Source: Panicum virgatum
Taxonomy: Eukaryota > Streptophyta > Magnoliopsida > Poales > Poaceae
Direction of reading: 5' to 3'
DNA: 64,000 bases
Assembly: GCF_016808335.1 (NCBI RefSeq)
Contig: NC_053150.1
Location: 47,023,607-47,087,606, forward strand
In this document: one piece after another, positions 32,663 to 44,270 of the stretch
How positions within the stretch are numbered: position 1 is the first letter of the stretch
Layout: each line of letters opens with the position of its first letter
Translations under genes and position numbers: made by a program
Notes under the pieces: model-generated
The model's input: the letters and a program-made list of their open reading frames with translations, nothing else
Told to the model about the DNA's origin: nothing
Database searches by the model: none

Positions 32663-34882
32663 CACCCCGGGTGTTTGCACAGTAATTAAATAAGTGTCTG
32701 CACAGTAATTGTGTTTGTTGCTATGCATCTTGTGCTTGAAATGCTTAAAAAGGATCTTTTTGTAATTATGAAAGGTTATATGTGTAATTATGATTTTATG
32801 CGAGGTCCTTTATAAAGTTATTTGTGTTTATAGCTTTTATGGAGGGTGTTTGTGCAAAATTTCAGTGCATTTATTGCATGGCATCCAATTTTGTTTTTAA
32901 GTCTAATTTTGAAGTGAATTTGCATTGAAAAAGACAAATTTCCTAGAATTTAAAATCCCTCTTGTGTTTTCAAATTTAGCTCTCTATCCTTTGGTTAAAT
33001 AAATTTTTGCACAACATAAAAGTTGTAGCTCTTGAAAAATTGAACAACTTTCATGTTGGGCACTTTTCCATTTGAGCTTTGGTTTAAAAGTTATCGCTGT
33101 TTTACAGTGGGGTCCCTGGAACTTTTGGAAATTTCAAAATCGCCCTTATCCCCTTCCTCCCCTCCCTGCTCTGCTTCTCGCCGCCGACGCCACCGACAGC
33201 GTCGCCGCCGACGCCTTCCCGGCTTTCCCGGCCATTACTTCGCCGTGCGCTGGCACCCACGCGTCGCGGACGACCTCCTCCCCCTCCTGTTGCCTCGCGC
33301 TGGAGCTCCCTGGCCGTTCCACGCGCGCCGCCGAGTCCAGAAGCGCCCGCGCCACCGCCACCTCGCCGTCGCGGTGGAGAGCCCGCTGCAGTGGCCGCCG
33401 TCCCCTTCTAGCGAGCGCCCGGGCCCTACAAATACCCCAGAAACCAATTCCTACCGCCCTTCTTCGCTCTCCTCGCTCCCACACCGCAGAACACCGCCGC
33501 CGCCCCGCTGGAACGCCGGCGAGCTCACCCCGCCGCGGAGCCGCCACCACAAGCCCGCTCCACCCCAATAGCCCCCACCTTTAGTCGCGCCTCGACCTCG
33601 CGCAGCTCCCAGGCCGCTTCCCATCGCCCGAACCTCGCCGGAACTACCTCGCCGTCGCTTGCCTCCGCCGTCAAGCCGCCCTGCTCCGTCGAGCCGCCAC
33701 CTCCGAGCCCCTCCCCGCAACCCTAGATCACCTAGAGGTGCGCCGTGGACCTGTGCAGCTCACACACCTCTCTACCCTCGCCGCCGGTGAGCCCCTCGCC
33801 GGGAAATCGCCGGTCAACCGCCGCCCCCTCTCTCTGACCCGGCCCAGGGACCTCGGGGTGGAAGAAACAAAACTTCAGGGTGTTATTTGAATAGACCTAG
33901 ACTCATGTGAATAGTGCACTAAGGACTTGTTTGTAATAGTTTGCTGTGATCTTTGAAATTCAATATCAATTCATAGAAAATTCGTAAAATAGCAAATCTT
34001 GATGTTTTGGAATCCTCTTGAAGAGCTCTATTCAGTAGAACCATAATATGTTAGGCTTTAGTTGCAAGTTTTTGCTGTAGATTTTGATTTGTGTTACTAG
34101 GTTTATAAATACTAGTTATTTAATCTTTTTCTTATCTGATGTTTGAAAGCTGGTTTTGCGCTGAAATTTTGATGGTAGTTTACTCTTGTTACACTAGCTT
34201 TTCTATAAAAATTTCATGATCAGTTCTTTGTTGTAGCTATTTATTTGATTTAATCCTTGTTTAGTATACTTAATTTATGATAAATAGTTTCTGTTCTTGA
34301 TAAATCCTGAAAATATTCCTGAGTGTTCATCTGGAGAATATTAGCTTGTCCAGGAAGTTTGAGCCTTAGTTCATGACTAGAACAGGAGATAAAATTGAAT
34401 CTTGCTAAACTGATGTCTGTTTTGTTTATTTTCTCAGAATTAATTCTGTGTAGATAAAATCATGAAAAATTCACAATAGATAAATCATCCCTGTGTAGAT
34501 CTCCTGTTAAATTTTGAGCTTCTACTTTGCTATATTTTAGTCTGTATAATTCAAGCTTGTGCTAGGTGTTGCCTGAATAAATGATTTGTTGTGATTAAAT
34601 GGTTACATGTCTTGGCATGATTTTTGCAGGGTAGCTTAGTATGTTAATGTTCTGTTTAGGGTAATTTTGGTAGAATTTATTACTTTTTGTACTCTGATTT
34701 GTTGATATATTTACAAACCATGACTTAGTGGTATAGTAAATCACCACCACTCATTTTATGAAGTTAGTTAACTTCTTTTGTGCTGTTGATCATGATGCCT
34801 TGTGTAGTTAAGTGTGTTATTTAACTACTCTATAAACGATTGCCCATGTGTGTTTTTAATATTGTCCTTGCATTACATATAG

Positions 34883-35035
34883 ATACGACTACTTTGTCGG
34901 ACGGGACGTACGAGTTGATTCCGGAGTCTGACGGAGGTGATCTCGACGCTCAAGTAAACACTGCGGAACTAACTGAAGCCCCGAACCAAAGTTCGAAAGA
35001 GCCTAGCGCTGAAATAGTTAGTAACTACCGAGAAG
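34883..35035 (+). CDS. LTR mini-gene exon A, E2 3' LTR
   Basis: Copy of 11629-11781 with a single visible change (a Glu to Lys codon in the SSEEPS run). Splice signals kept, including the GC donor. Confidence 0.5.
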
Positions 35036-36014
35036 GCAAGCCCCGGACATGACCTATATTTCAAATTAATATCATTTACTGTATTATTTTACTTGTGCAT
35101 TTACAGTTCATAGGAGTTGAATTGAAACCTTAGATGCATGATCCTAGGAACCTATGTACTGAACACTAGACTTGAGTTCGAATAATTGCTAAGCTTATAG
35201 GACCGGTAAAAGTCGAGTGATTGCCTGTCACTCGCGAGCTTTATAGGAATTGATTGTTTACTTTCTGTTATCAATATAAGGACGACGGACGGGGTTGTGT
35301 TCGATATCATGACCTTATGTGATACCCCGTCTGTGTTGATGAACTTGCTAAGGTCGCGGTGTGTGGTAGTGCTGGTTAAGTTTTTGAAAGTACTAGTCAC
35401 ATGCCGTAAATATGGTACGCGGCAAGCCTAGTAGCTGATTGGACCGGGGAGTGGATATACCTGACACTCTCTCTTAGAGATAGGTTTTATTTTATGTTGC
35501 GCAACACCACGACTTCTAGGGACAAGGGTGGACCGAGCACGGGTGGACCTTGGAGCCCTGTAGTCGGGGAGAGTGTTCCTATCCACAAGCTGGAAAGAAA
35601 GGTCAACGGTTGTTTGGGAATGACCCGACGGTGTTCCAGACGTGTGTGCTAGGTTATCCTTGCAAGGTTGAATTTCGATTCAGAATCGTCCGCCTCTCAC
35701 GATGAAATGAGACTGCTTGATCTCTTTGCCACACAGAGTAATAAGAGCAACAATATTCTTATTAATCTTGATGTTTGCTTAGAAGTTCCACCATGTTTGG
35801 ATAGTAGATGCTTACATAGAATGGTTAATCAACTAGAATCTTGAAGCTAAAACTTGAAAGTAAGGACCTACTCTTTATTGCTTTTCAGCAAAGGAAAACC
35901 AGAGCCTTACAAAGCCTTGCATAGTCTAGTTAAGGTGGGCTACTTATACCCGTTGTCGGTTAAGTCTTGCTGAGTATTAGAATACTCAGCCTTGCTGTTG
36001 AAACTCTTTTTCAG

Positions 36015-36124
36015 GTATGAGTTTTGAGGATCAGATCGCTAGCTTGACCTATCCTTGCTCGTTGCCTCCTGGCTGGTCCGTAGAATGGGATACGTCTTCG
36101 GCCGACAATGACTGTGACGAGTAA
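36015..36124 (+). CDS. LTR mini-gene exon B, E2 3' LTR
   Basis: Copy of 12761-12870 with a Gly to Asp change near the end. The stop codon is kept (36122-36124). Confidence 0.5.
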
Positions 36125-36497
36125 TACCATGCTTGGGCTAGCTTGGTATACTTTTGTGACGTGTTGTAGTCATCGTGTCTCATCTTCCGCTGTTTAGACT
36201 CTGAACTTATAATCATAACTTGTATAACTGTTTTATTTAAGTTGGCCTTGTAATAATGTGTTTAACTGGCTTGTAATCATTACTATGCCTGTGTTGTAAA
36301 AATTGTGGTTGTAATATCTCTGAACTCGCCTTCGTGCGGGGTATGCTTGTTCGATCCGAGAATCGGTGGTTGTATCGGGACGTTACCCGACAGACCAAAA
36401 ATTGTTCTGTTTGAAGTGCGTTTAAGCTAATGTTGCCTTTATGGTGATGGTTTACGCACTTGAGCCGGCATAATTTAGGCAGTTCTGCCACAGGTAT

Positions 36498-36650
36498 AGG
36501 TCAGGTGGCACGCCCTGTATCTCCGGAAGTATCAGCGTGTGCCAGGATCTGGGCCGTTGACCGAGGGACCGATGCCAGCCAGCGCCCCGGCAGCCTCCCG
36601 GCTCTTCGTGTTGCCTGTCGCTACTCGCCGGTGGGTTTTGACCAACAACA
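36498..36650 (+). repeat. E1 3' LTR, right part
   Basis: The sequence after the second ggtat continues the E1 LTR (ataggtcaggtggcac) and ends near gaccaacaaca. The exact last base could be 36650 or 36652. Beyond it E0 sequence begins. Confidence 0.65.
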
Positions 36651-36732
36651 CACTTACACATATATCATAATTAAACAAAATAAAAAGTGGCCGCCGACCG
36701 GCCCCGCGCTCCGTCGCCGTCCCGCCAAGACC

Positions 36733-37866
36733 CTACAGCCCGTCCAGCTCCGGGTCCGCGCCGCGTCGCAGGAGGTCGTCGACGTCCATCTCCGCCGTGA
36801 TGACCCATCCGAACCCGGCGAAGTCCAACATGGCCTGCCGACGAACCGCCACGCTTGAGGTCTCCGGGAAGCCGGGGTCGATTCCCCCAAGGTGCACCCC
36901 GGTGCGCAGACCAGCAGAGGCCAATGTAGTGGCGGCACCATGGCGGATCCCCAGCCTCACCGATGAGCGGATGATCTCAGGGAGGGCATGGAGCTGGTCC
37001 ACCCGCATGGGTGCCTGCGGCTCCTCCACGCGGAAAACGGCGAGCGCTCCATCCTCCAGGCCCTCGCACTGATCCTCCACCTCGTCGAGGCAGCGCTGCA
37101 AGTCCGTCACCTCATGGCGGACAGGCTCCAACTCCTTCTCCAGCACTACGGGCAAAAATTAAGAAATGCTAGAAACGCAGGGGAGGGAAGGCGCGATCAA
37201 GATCAAAACTCACCAAAGGCACGGGCCTGGGCATCCGCCGTAGAGTCCCTCGCCGCGCGCACCTCCTCCACGGCAGCACCCTGGGCCACCTCGACCGCCT
37301 GCACGTTGTCCCGCAGGTGTTCGATTTCGACCGAGGCGGCCAAGAAGCGACCGCGCGCCAGGTCGCACTCCCGCTGCAGAGCCACTATGTCCGGGTTGAC
37401 TTCCCCGGAACCGAACTCCGAGGAGGCGGCAGACACAGCAGGCGAACCCGGCGAGGGCAAGCCTGGTGCGGGCAGGCCCGGTGCTCCAGCGGGTGCGACC
37501 GACGGCGCAGCAATGATCGGCGCCGGTGGCGCGACGGAGGACGAAGCCGAGCCGCCAGCAGTAGCAGCAGACGCTCCAGCATCACCCCGTGCTGGAAGCC
37601 TGCCGAACGAAGAAGACTCAAAGGCGCCAGGGCCGCCCGACGGCCCATCGCCGCCACGCCCGGCGATCCACGCTCCGGGACCCGACGACGGCACCCTACC
37701 ACCACGCAGGTATCACCATGAACACAGCAAGATAAAATGTAGGGACGGAAGAATGAGGACAAATGCCAAAAAGATACCTTCCCCAGAAGAACTCGCGGCG
37801 TACCCGCGGCAGGCCGCGCAGCTCGGCGCTGGACTCCTCGTCGCGGGGACGTTTCCCGTCGGCCAT
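36733..37866 (-). CDS. E0 antisense gene A, three exons, Transposase_28-type C-terminus
   Basis: Exons on the minus strand: 37866-37778, 37695-37214 and 37145-36733. Both introns are GT-AG (82 and 68 bp) and both junctions keep the frame, giving 327 residues from MADGKRPRDEESS to PELDGL. A TATA-like ctatttaa lies about 155 bp upstream (38021-38028). After a short basic start comes a P/A/G-rich region (about 30-110), a probable coiled coil (about 110-240), and a conserved-looking end (LHALPEIIRSSVRLGIRHGA ... GIDPGFPET). That end resembles the C-terminus of grass proteins annotated with Transposase_28 (putative gypsy-type transposon), without their N-terminal domain. The family match is from memory. 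It could be an isolated exon set of a longer gene. Confidence 0.6.
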
Positions 37867-38020
37867 CGGAGGAAGATCGACGACGACGACGAATACGGTC
37901 AGTACTCCTCCTTTTTCTTCTCCTCCTTGCGCCTTCACCTTCCCCTCCTCTCTGTGTCCTTTCTCCAAGAAACTGGCAGGGAGCGATGTCGATGGAGACG
38001 AGGCGACGGAAGGCAGAGGG

Positions 38021-38028
38021 TTAAATAG
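38021..38028 (-). promoter_or_regulatory. TATA-like box of antisense gene A
   Basis: Minus strand ggcctatttaaccc, 155 bp before the proposed ATG and followed by C/T-rich sequence. Confidence 0.4.
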
Positions 38029-38149
38029 GCCATCATCATCATCACTCTGCGGCAGTTCCCGAACGAAGCGATGCCTCGAAACACGAGCCGCCTCAAATGG
38101 ACCTCTCCGCAACAACCGGCTTGACGCATCGGTTCCACGGGTGCGTACT

Positions 38150-38740
38150 CTACAGTTTCAATTAAATGCCCGTCGTCTATTCATTTCCGATTGTAGGGAA
38201 GACGGCGAACCGTTTCCATGCCTCAAACAAATCGCAACCGCACGATTCGATCTCAAGGTTCGAAGGCCAGTCCGCCAAGGGGTCCGCGCCGCCTTGACTC
38301 AAAGAGCCAGGGAAGATAAACTGAGACGAGCACCAAGCGGCCCATGCCCGACCTGCCCCGGCAGCATTCGGGTCGTCTCAAATTTTCTTGTCCGATCCAG
38401 CCTCTAGCGTTCCACGGAATCCCCTCCAGGGGGGAGGCCAACTAGGCCCCCGAGCTGGCTGACGGCTCGGGTATCTGACTAGGATGCGGGCTGAGTGCTC
38501 CCATCTAGGGCTCCATCGACCCGATCGTCTGCGGCAGGGTCGTACATCACTCGGATTGTCCTTAATTGGGCGTACCCGCTATCGAGCTCACCGAATCTGC
38601 CGTTCCGGGTCATCTAGGTCAAGCAGTAGGGTTCACCTCCTCCGATCGCTACCGGTCGCAGTGGAGTCATCCATCGTTGAGGCACGAAAACGAAAACACA
38701 ATGCGGTAAAATGAACAATCAAATGAAAACGCCCCAGGGT
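38150..38740. other. E0 spacer between the two antisense units
   Basis: About 600 bp with moderate GC content. No supported gene or repeat. It probably holds the upstream region of gene A. Confidence 0.4.
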
Positions 38741-38745
38741 GATAC

Positions 38746-38751
38746 TTTATT
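38746..38751 (-). terminator. Poly(A) signal of antisense unit B
   Basis: AATAAA on the minus strand (gatgaaataaagtatc), about 1 kb downstream of the unit B promoter. Confidence 0.5.
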
Positions 38752-39495
38752 TCATCAGTCTTCCCATTACAATAATCGGCTGGAAGCCGTTACAACAAAC
38801 GAAAGCTACTGTCCTCAACTAAGGGACACAGCGGATACAATGGATCAAATCCATCTACTCCCCTCTAAGGGAGCAACAAAAAGGGGTTAAGGCAATGGCT
38901 GCTACCTGGCAAGCTGGAGGATATGGCCAAAGAACATCACAAGACTTCTTGTAACACCTCGCAAGCCTTCTCCTAGCATCAGCCGCGTCGAAAAACCCCT
39001 GGTGGAGGTGGAGGCAGACGATGCTGACGAGGGGAGTTTAATGGGGCCGAGGTTAGCCCAAAACTCCCCACCGGCGCTCGCTCCTGGGTATCTTCCTCAT
39101 GCACTGGAAAACAGACCATGATCTCCTTCCATTGGCCATGGCGTCTTCCAGCCGCACCACTCTAACCGCCCGCCTCAGAGGTGCGGAGACCCATCCTGGG
39201 TGCAAGACCAACCTGCCTGATGAGAGAGGAGCCCTTCACCGTCCCCCACTACCACGAAGCACAGCATTGAGCTGTGCAGCCTTCCAACCATAGTTGGAAG
39301 ATGAGGCAGCGGATCTGCGGCTCCGCGTCGATGACGCGTGAGATGCCCACCCGAGATATCGGGGGAGCGGCAACCGCAAGAAGGACGTAGAGTAGAAGGG
39401 TGACCCCCGCGGCAGGGAAGGTTCACACCACCACCAAGTCTCCGAGCCGGCGCCGAGAGGAGTCCACGGAGACCACCAGAAGCTGGGAGCCCCCC

Positions 39496-39687
39496 TCACC
39501 GATTGGCGAGGGAGCAGGCATACCAGTGGCCTGGCTTGCCTAACTCCAGCAGGAAGCCCTCAAACTCCTCGGTGTCGGGCAGCGGTCGACGGCATAAACT
39601 CGCCGGTGAGTACATGCCTGAGGAAGATCCCCCGCCGTTCGCAAGCATTCTTCTAGCACCAAAAAAACGAGCCATGCCCACTCTCAT
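39496..39687 (-). CDS. E0 antisense gene B, first exon
   Basis: ATG at 39687 lies 90 bp downstream of a strong minus-strand TATA box. The frame reads MRVGMARFFGARRMLANGGG ... RRPLPDTEEFEGFLLELGKP ... and then meets GTGAGG, a good donor (exon end 39500, coding part 188 nt), two bases before an in-frame TGA. This suggests a spliced gene whose later exons (39495 to about 38760) I could not define. The small basic protein is of a kind seen in unclassified grass retrotransposon genes, from memory. No function is claimed. Confidence 0.45.
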   Translation of the reverse strand: MRVGMARFFGARRMLANGGGSSSGMYSPASLCRRPLPDTEEFEGFLLELGKPGHWYACSLANR

Positions 39688-39776
39688 CTGGAGGTCGGGT
39701 GTGGGGTGTGAGGAAGAGAACTACCAAAGGGATTTCCATGATCCGTCTACTTGTGTGGAACCATATATCCGCACCG

Positions 39777-39790
39777 CCCCTATTTATAGG
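39777..39790 (-). promoter_or_regulatory. TATA box of antisense unit B
   Basis: Minus strand cctataaatagggg, a near-consensus plant TATA box. Confidence 0.6.
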
Positions 39791-40166
39791 CAAACATAGG
39801 CACTAACGGCCCCAGCGATCAGTGGGCCGGCCAAAACAGGGCACACCAAAAGCCCTCACCTAAGCAAACCCTCTCTTAAATGCCGACGGAACGGCGCCAG
39901 CATGCCTAGCAAACCGCCGCGCCACTCGGGGCACGATCGCTGCACGACCCACCAATGGGAGGCGACCCCGGGCAGGGGAAAACGAGGCATCACGGTACAG
40001 CGATAAGACGCAACGACCGGCCTCGAGATTCCATGACCCATCAGCCGGCCATCAAGACGGGCCTGACCCCGTCACGCCACCACTAGCACACGTCGAAAGC
40101 TAAGGGCGCGGGCAGTTGGATGGGACACCCCGGTCAGGGTCATCAAGACCAAGTCCAACGACTCCA

Positions 40167-40203
40167 CGATTATTTAAAAATCGCAGAGCCACTCGGGGGC
40201 CTC
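40167..40203 (+). promoter_or_regulatory. E0 hairpin and polypurine tract
   Basis: cgatt (40167-40171) and aatcg (40179-40183) form a short stem. The tract cactcgggggc (40190-40200), typical of Tat elements, ends just before the LTR start tgacggagg at 40204. Confidence 0.55.
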
Positions 40204-41250
40204 TGACGGAGGAGTAAACCCAGGACCCCTAACAGGCCCGACTTGTATGGAGCAAGGCCCAGCAGACTTACTGGGCCAAGGACGGGACGACCCGCTAACC
40301 CGTGCGGGGAGTTGCCTTCGCGGCTAAGCCAACAGGTCCGGGAAACCCGACCTGCCGGGACACATGGCGGCCCCGCGACCTAGTACCCCGGGTCAGAGCC
40401 ATGCCGATGACTCGGGACGTGTGCTCTAAGGGCGCCGCGCCTCCTGACAGGTGTGCCGGCCAAGACAGGCTCCATGCAAGCCCCAAGACGCCAGCCCTTC
40501 TTATCTTGCGGCAAGGGTCAAGACAGCAGGACTCCCTGACAAGGGGACAGCGCCGCTCACACTGGCCCCTTGACGCAACGGGAGGGGGCGTCCGCAGACG
40601 CTGCCTCCCCTTGCCGTAATGATGGCTGCCTCTGTGCACCTCCTCATTACGCCAGCGAGCGTGACCTGACGCCCCCGGTCAGGCTTCGGTAAGATGCCCC
40701 TCACCAGGGCGCGCCGTCCGGTGACAGAGCTACGTAAGATAGCCCCGCGGGTAAGGAACATAGGCTCCGGCGGACAAGACCGGAGGAGACCCCCGAGCAA
40801 CTGTCCAAGTGGTCGCGCCGCCCCGACTGAGCCTGGATGGGACAGCGCCGGGGGAACGCGCCGCCCAAGGAGATCGACAGGATCATCCCTTACACCAGAA
40901 GATCGCCAGGATCAAGCTCGCACACTCCCGACCGATTGAGTGGGCCCCGACGACTGACAAGGACAAATTGCACCCCGACGGTGCCAAGAAACAGCACTAG
41001 ATATCTGTAAATGGGGGCCCCACCTTGGAATATAAAAGGGAAATCCCCCCACGTAGGAAAGGGTTAGACTCTCACAGGTTCGACACTGCTTGACCAGCTT
41101 GTAAGCTCCCCTCTACACTTTGAGCACCCGGCTCGAGAGCAATAGAGCAAGAACACCACCCCCCATACTGGACGTAGGGCATTTTCGGCCGGAACCAGTC
41201 TAAATCCTCGAATCTTTGCGTGCTAGACCATATCCGATCAAGCGCACAAC
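40204..41250 (+). repeat. E0 3' LTR
   Basis: Starts TGACGGAGG after a polypurine tract. A TATA box (tataaaagg, 41031-41039) is followed by a leader typical of grass gypsy LTRs (gagcaatagagcaagaacac; actggacgtaggg). The end is placed at about 41250 only by the loss of this pattern. Long frames in the GC-rich U3 (40300-40940) are not genes. Confidence 0.6.
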
Positions 41251-42182
41251 CAACAAGCAATCGAGTAGTTTTGTAGTCGCCCATTTCCTGCAGCGACATC
41301 TCCCCTCTAATAGGTATCATAGATCCTACAGCAGGTTGCAGGCACCATAGGCCTTTCAAGGGTAGCCATATCTGATACCCTGAAATGCCTATTCCATCCT
41401 TGCCATTTCTGTACGATCGAATGTTGTAGTCTGCTAGCAAGACAAGACTAGTCCTACCTCCTCTCATTTGCTTGCTTTCTCAGTTCAGTAAATAATCTAT
41501 CTCCCACCACCTGTTCGTGAAAATGCTCTACCAAGATGGATTAATTCCAACCTGCCGACAAGGTGCTTGGTAGAATGTTCATGAGAGATAGGAAATTTTA
41601 TTTTCCATTAATATGCCTTACTCTTTCAACAATGGTAGAAACTGTATCACAATTTCTTCCTGGTCATTGAGGTTGCCTAGCAAGAATCGATTATACACGA
41701 TGGCTTGATATTTTCAATTGTCAAATCTTTAATCTAGATATTTTCCATTTTAAGCTCCAGGTTGCATATGTGCTTGATTTCTAGAAAGTTCATCCCAGCC
41801 CTATAAGAGAGGATTTTGGGAAAGTTCATCACAGCAAACCATCAAATTCATGAATCAAGCATACTGATAGCTTAACAAAACCCTAAGGCGAAAGAAAAAA
41901 AATGGATAGGGTTTGGGGAAATAACAGGCACGACTAGTGTGACTGATGGGTCACATGCATATAAAACTATGGAACAAAGCATCCAGAGGATGCACGAAAA
42001 TAATAGCTGATCTAGAGAGACGCCAACAAATCGAGAAAGAGATCAACCACAATCAAATTGAGAAATAGATCAATAGCACTAAAAAAGAAATCGACAACTA
42101 GATTAGATCGCTATTAGAAATTTAAACACATACAATCTAATTTCTATTCTATTCTAGGTAAGTAGCGCATCAAATACGAACA
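41251..42182. other. A/T-rich flank without a recognised gene
   Basis: This may be ancient host or repeat sequence. A 17-codon stretch near 41505-41555 vaguely resembles a PPR motif but is isolated. Near 41532-41590 ctaccaag and cttggtag form an imperfect stem. Nothing firm. Confidence 0.4.
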
Positions 42183-42530
42183 CACTACTACAGAACAAGG
42201 TTTCAGTAACACCGACTTTTGTCACCATAGCTCAATAAATGTGTTACTAAGTCTTATTGTAACACATATTGTTGGTGTCACTATATCCAATGTTACTATA
42301 AGATAATCTATTGGAACAAAAGATATTGTACATTTCAGAAAATGTTACTACCTTGTAACACAATTATTTGTCTAATGGAACACTTGTAATGTGTTACAAT
42401 GATTTTTTCTGTAACATACATTTTTAACTCTCGTAACACTTCTATATTGTTATATGAACACATTTCGGAAAATTGGAATACATGGTTTGAAACACATGAT
42501 TTATCTATTGTAACACACTCTAAGCTTCAA
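42183..42530 (+). mobile_element. CACTA-type transposon end with subterminal repeats
   Basis: CACTACTACAG at 42183-42193 is a typical plant CACTA inverted-repeat tip. The next 340 bp hold about a dozen copies, in both directions, of gtaacac or gtgttac. Clustered short subterminal repeats bind the transposase in this superfamily. The other end is not visible in the window. The flanking triplet aca (42180-42182) would be one copy of the 3-bp target duplication. Confidence 0.65.
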
Positions 42531-43100
42531 ATCAATATTTATTATACTATTGCATATTATGTATAATGTTTTCATGAGATTAATAGTAATAAATAAGACA
42601 CAATGTGCAATCACACAAACACCAATTTTGATAATCAAGGGAAACATTATTTGGTGTTGGAAGGAAGCAAAAGTAGTATTGGTTCACATCATATAACAAT
42701 ATGTGTACATAATGATATGATTCTAGAGAACTAATACACATAATAATGAAAAGTACAAGTTTGTACAATTAGAAAGGAGAAATGCATATATAAATATCTA
42801 GTATCCTTGACATGTATTGCTTCATAATCGATTATGCAAGATAAGAATTCAGCCATTGATCATTTCAACCTGCATAGACAAAGCATGTTGTAACATTACA
42901 TATTTAGAAAGTTAGATGTAATATACAGAAATCATAATCCAAACACCTATAGTACCTCTGTGGCATGAACAACAAGAAAGAAGTTGTAGCAAGATGTAGG
43001 CCTTTCTCAGCGGATCTCTACATGTCACCAGCGGGCCCCATTCTCCTTAATCGCACATAAGTCCGGGGTTATGGGGACCCCCGTCCTCATTATGCTGACA
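42531..43100. other. Probable CACTA interior or flank
   Basis: A/T-rich to about 42990, then a short GC-richer stretch. No supported coding region. Confidence 0.35.
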
Positions 43101-44270
43101 GGATGGATTTGCGCCTGTGGAGAAGAATGTTTCTTGTCTCCTCACCATCCAGTTTCTTTGCACGTTGCGGGAGGAAGCTAAGGGTGTTTGTTTCCAATTC
43201 TTTATGAACGAATACTACTATGCTTGGTGAGATTTCAACCACCTCTTTGTTTTTAGCGACCGTTTGCCAGTTTCCCTTGAAAAATTTTGCCGCCGTTTTG
43301 ATCGGCATGAGTTTTGGGGTTTGATTTCGGGTAAAGTTGCTCATGGCAAGTTTGCACCTCGGTGCAATGATATTCAGAATCCGACTCTTCATTTAATGCG
43401 CAAGTGGGTGGCCATCACTCTCTTTCCAAGAGATGATACACGACCAGTGCGGAACGATGAGTTGATGATATTATATGCCATGGTCAACAAGATCAGAGTC
43501 TCCCCCGCAAAAGCAATGGTTAAGCAATGGCTTTCAAATTTCAGGATGACAGTTCCTATTGAGTGCACTTGTTTGGTTACATGCATCGTATTGAACATGG
43601 GCATCTTAGAGGGGAATCTCGTTCCTTTCATTGAGAATGACCGTGTCTTGATCGATGAATCTTATTTGGTTCAAGGCCACACACTTAAGAAAGGCTCGAA
43701 TGATTCTTTGGTTTTTTTCCTTAGGTTATTCAAATGAAATTCCGTTGTCAAATGCGGGGTATCATTTGTATAACTGCCATTCGCTAACCATGCCTCTTGT
43801 TCCACAAAAGGAAGCCCGTCGGCATAGTGTTTCTGGTTTACCTAGCAGGACTACGAGAAGCAGGGCCAGAAGGGAAGAGATGCAGCAGCCACAACCACAG
43901 CCTTCACATCAACATGAGGCTGGTGGTTTGTTGTGGCAGAGTGTCAGCTCCAGTGAGTGGGCACGGCAGGCCCCAGGGTGCCGGTCCACCAGTTCCAGCT
44001 CCAGCGAGATTCCACCTACCACTCGATGTTCATCTTTGTCCAGAGGGTTTAGCTCTCTTACTTAGCAGCTGGGCGAGCTGAACGTCCGCACCAACAACAT
44101 CGACGAGTCGCTAGGCCAGCACATCCAGTCCACCCAGGATTGGCAGTGACACACAGGCGAAAGGATCCACAACATGGAGCAGCGATAGTTGCAGCTTCAG
44201 GAGGAGTGGAGGGCATACTACAGTTGGGCTGGGTTTAATCCCAACCAACAGCAGTGAGTCTGAAACTAGC
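43100..44270 (+). pseudogene. Decayed Athila-like retrotransposon protein gene
   Basis: One frame reads FQFFMNEYYYAW, a TGA stop (43228-43230), DFNHLF and then an open run 43264-43737 with HEFWGLISGKVAHGKFAPRC, NPTLHLMRKWVAITLF and DELMILYAMVNKI. This resembles the ATHILA ORF-1 type of protein common in grasses. A frame change near 43720 leads to an S/R/Q-rich part (43655-44065), a stop, and a coiled-coil-like tail with LGELNVRTNNIDESLGQHI and further stops. At least four lesions, so it is not functional. Family assignment is by memory of the pattern. Confidence 0.5.

Larger units (their letters stand above)
9404..36492 (+). mobile_element. E2: Tekay/Del chromovirus with ORF0 (RIRE3/RIRE8-like), split by E3
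   Basis: Two LTRs of equal length (3835 bp; 9404-13238 and 32658-36492) flank a primer binding site, a long leader, an extra ORF, gag-pol with a chromodomain, and a polypurine tract. The 5 bases before the left LTR and after the right LTR are identical (ggtat, 9399-9403 and 36493-36497), proving one insertion event into the E1 LTR. By eye the LTRs differ at about 25 sites and have no indel, so the insertion is fairly recent. Without the 12-kb nested E3 it is about 15 kb. The extra ORF before gag is a known trait of rice RIRE3 and RIRE8. Confidence 0.95.
32658..36492 (+). repeat. E2 3' LTR
   Basis: Same length as the 5' LTR (3835 bp), with scattered substitutions only. Followed by ggtat, the target duplication. 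Confidence 0.95.
36651..41250 (+). mobile_element. E0: Tat-like element, right part with antisense genes and 3' LTR
   Basis: To the right of E1 lies a stretch with two minus-strand transcription units, a hairpin, a polypurine tract and an LTR-like segment with a TATA box. Tat elements such as maize Grande are known to carry antisense genes between pol and the 3' LTR, which fits. The gag-pol part would be to the left of the window, beyond E1. The right LTR end is not exactly placed. Polarity of the element is plus, from the order tract then LTR. Confidence 0.6.

Noticed and set aside
36797..38407. Plus-strand frames of up to 346 codons over the antisense gene
   Set aside because: They are shadows of the minus-strand gene, which has introns, in-frame junctions and a TATA-like box.
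41505..41560. PPR-like stretch (LFVKMLYQDG)
   Set aside because: Only about 17 codons, isolated, with no repeats around it.
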